5,849 nucleotides of DNA from Deltaproteobacteria bacterium (lineage in GTDB: Bacteria; Myxococcota_A; UBA9160; PR03). Under the pieces are notes generated by a model. That model was not told where the DNA came from. It made no database searches and saw only the letters and a program-made list of their open reading frames with translations. This document shows, in pieces, positions 5,150 through 5,849 of this stretch (the stretch's first letter is position 1; each line of letters starts with the position of its first letter). A program made the position numbers and the translations under genes. The DNA is taken from positions 1-5,849 of the forward strand of contig JAGSPS010000212.1 of assembly GCA_018262315.1 (NCBI GenBank). The letters run 5' to 3'.

Positions 5150-5171
5150 TTTCAACGTGAGCGCTGTCACG
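5150..5171 (-). promoter_or_regulatory. CRP-like palindrome abutting a TTGAAA -35 upstream of the sigma gene
   Basis: On the minus strand, the palindrome CGTGA-N6-TCACG (5171-5156) is followed directly by TTGAAA (5155-5150), which matches five of six bases of the -35 consensus. The -10 at 17 nt, CAATGG, is poor, the situation expected of an activator-dependent promoter. Placing the palindrome centre (5163.5) at -41.5, the class II activator geometry, predicts a start near 5122 and a leader of about 27 nt that still contains the ribosome-binding sequence. Motif and spacing are seen; activation is inferred. Confidence 0.45.
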
Positions 5172-5637
5172 CCCGCGACATGGCGCCCGTCTCGAAACGC
5201 GGCGAACGCCTGAGCGATGACGTCCCGACGACATTCACGAAGCGCGCCTCGCGCGCGACTCGCAGCGATCACGACTGCGATTCGCGTGTGCGGATTGGAA
5301 GATGGGAGACTCGTTGCCGCCGGGATCGACTCGGGCACCGGATGGGGACGCCGATGTCGAGGTCGCGGATCGCGGCGCCGCCGGGGATCCCCGCTCCGCA
5401 GTGCGCGCGCGCCATCCGGATCCCGAGCGTGCGAAGCTCTCGCTGTCCGGCAGGCTGGCCGCTCGCGGCAGACTTCGAAGGGCGTCGGCGGAGAAACAGC
5501 GTGGTCCACCGCCCGCGGCGACTCCGCAGGGTGCGCCCGCGCCGCGTGGATACACACAAGTCCGTCGCCCGATCCGACACGCCCCCGTCTACATCGCGGT
5601 CGACGCGGCGCGCTTGATCCGGCAGCTGCCTTCGGGC
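5172..5637. other. Gene-poor intergenic stretch
   Basis: No convincing gene lies here. Several open frames exist on both strands, but they are Arg/Pro/Ser-rich. The codons of the longest frame end in A or T far more often than in the neighbouring genes, and none shows a recognisable motif. The stretch contains a perfect 12-bp palindrome, CGGGGATCCCCG (5382-5393). It is flanked by short GC-rich inverted segments (GCGGA at 5366-5370, TCCGC at 5395-5399) that could fold. It could be decayed coding sequence, an unrecognised small RNA, or plain spacer between the divergent sigma and membrane-protein genes. Confidence 0.45.
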
Positions 5638-5643
5638 TAAGGT
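5614..5643 (+). promoter_or_regulatory. Possible promoter TTGATC-N18-TAAGGT of the membrane-protein gene
   Basis: TTGATC (5614-5619) and TAAGGT (5638-5643) are 18 nt apart, and the latter ends 6 nt before the GTG at 5650. Used as a promoter, this would give a leaderless transcript. Alternatively the AAGG within it is simply the ribosome-binding sequence. The two readings cannot both hold, and the match to consensus is modest. Confidence 0.3.
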
Positions 5644-5649
5644 CCGCGC

Positions 5650-5849
5650 GTGACATTCGATCCGCGCTGGCAGCGTCGCGCCGTGGCGATCGCGGCGCTC
5701 GCCGTAGCGGGCGCCGTCGCGTGGCTCTGGCTGGCGCGCACGCCCGCCGCTCCCGAGCAGAGCCCGGCGCCGATCGAGGTCGCGGAAGCGCCGGCCAGCG
5801 AGGCGCCCGAGGCGAGCGCGGCCGAGCCGGAGTCCGAACTCCATCCGCC
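5650..5849 (+). CDS. Membrane-anchored protein, N-terminal fragment (3' end cut by window)
   Basis: From GTG 5650 an open frame runs to the window edge, about 66 codons, with the strong third-position G/C of real genes here. A short cytoplasmic lead, MTFDPRWQRR, is followed by one hydrophobic helix (about residues 11-29: AVAIAALAVAGAVAWLWLA) and then an Ala/Pro/Glu-rich linker (from about 30: PAAPEQSPAPIEVAEAPASEAPEASAAEPESE). This is the usual N-terminus of a single-pass inner-membrane protein whose functional domain lies in the periplasm, beyond the window. Positive charges before the helix predict that the N-terminus stays inside. AAGG about 7 nt upstream may be its ribosome-binding sequence. 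The family cannot be named. It could be a cell-envelope enzyme, a TonB/SPOR-like protein, or a partner of the divergently encoded sigma factor; nothing visible decides this. Confidence 0.65.
   Translation, partial: MTFDPRWQRRAVAIAALAVAGAVAWLWLARTPAAPEQSPAPIEVAEAPASEAPEASAAEPESELHP

Noticed and set aside
5141..5656. 171-residue minus-strand open frame upstream of the sigma gene, ending in LTLKEF
   Set aside because: Many codons end in A or T, unlike the neighbours. The composition is Arg/Pro/Ser-rich, no domain is recognised, and it would overlap the start of the membrane-protein gene and the CRP-like site.
5269..5844. 191-residue minus-strand open frame
   Set aside because: It is very Arg-rich and runs antisense to the coding-like 5650 gene with no motif; it is a shadow frame.
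5650..5849. The membrane-anchored protein as an anti-sigma factor for the nearby sigma gene
   Set aside because: It has the single membrane helix expected of one, but it is on the opposite strand about 550 bp away, and the visible part has no anti-sigma (zinc-binding HxxxCxxC) domain.

Overview
The window is about 70% G+C and densely packed, with strong third-position G/C in the real genes and no rRNA, tRNA, CRISPR array, insertion sequence or phage gene that I can see. The gene types fit a GC-rich free-living bacterium. They are a zinc-ribbon PspC protein, a DUF1028 hydrolase, a cytidylate-kinase-like protein, a CBS-pair protein, a TetR/SDR pair and an ECF-type sigma factor. The set recalls Myxococcota, Binatota or other former Deltaproteobacteria. 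That placement rests on general resemblance only and is weak.

Layout, left to right. A 5'-complete but truncated PspC-domain gene leaves the window on the minus strand (1-212). Divergent from it is a DUF1028 Ntn-hydrolase-like gene (323-1273, +). That gene converges, with a 7-nt gap, on a cytidylate-kinase-like gene (minus, ends at 1281). Divergent from the kinase-like gene is a small CBS-pair protein (2097-2663, +). Next, on the minus strand, comes a tightly coupled cassette: a TetR-type regulator (4314 to 3595), a short-chain dehydrogenase (3598 to 2768), and what looks like the 5' stump of an FAD-dependent oxidoreductase gene (from 2771). Both junctions are 4-nt ATGA overlaps. Upstream on the same strand is a sigma-70 family factor (5095 to 4514). 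About 550 bases without a convincing gene follow, and then a membrane-anchored protein starts at 5650 (+) and leaves the window.

How the parts may work together. TetR, the SDR and the lost flavoprotein look like a self-regulated redox/catabolic operon that has lost its last enzyme; the deletion joint abuts the stop codon of the CBS gene. The TetR gene appears to have a leaderless promoter overlaid by a 21-bp-spaced direct repeat, a natural place for autoregulation. The CBS and kinase-like genes share a divergent intergenic region, which may hint at a nucleotide-related role.

The most interesting regulatory observation is two perfect CRP-type palindromes (CGTGA-N6-TCACG), one in the PspC/DUF1028 divergent intergenic region and one upstream of the sigma factor. 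They suggest that both loci answer to the same CRP/FNR-family regulator. I found no convincing new multi-gene defence or metabolic system.
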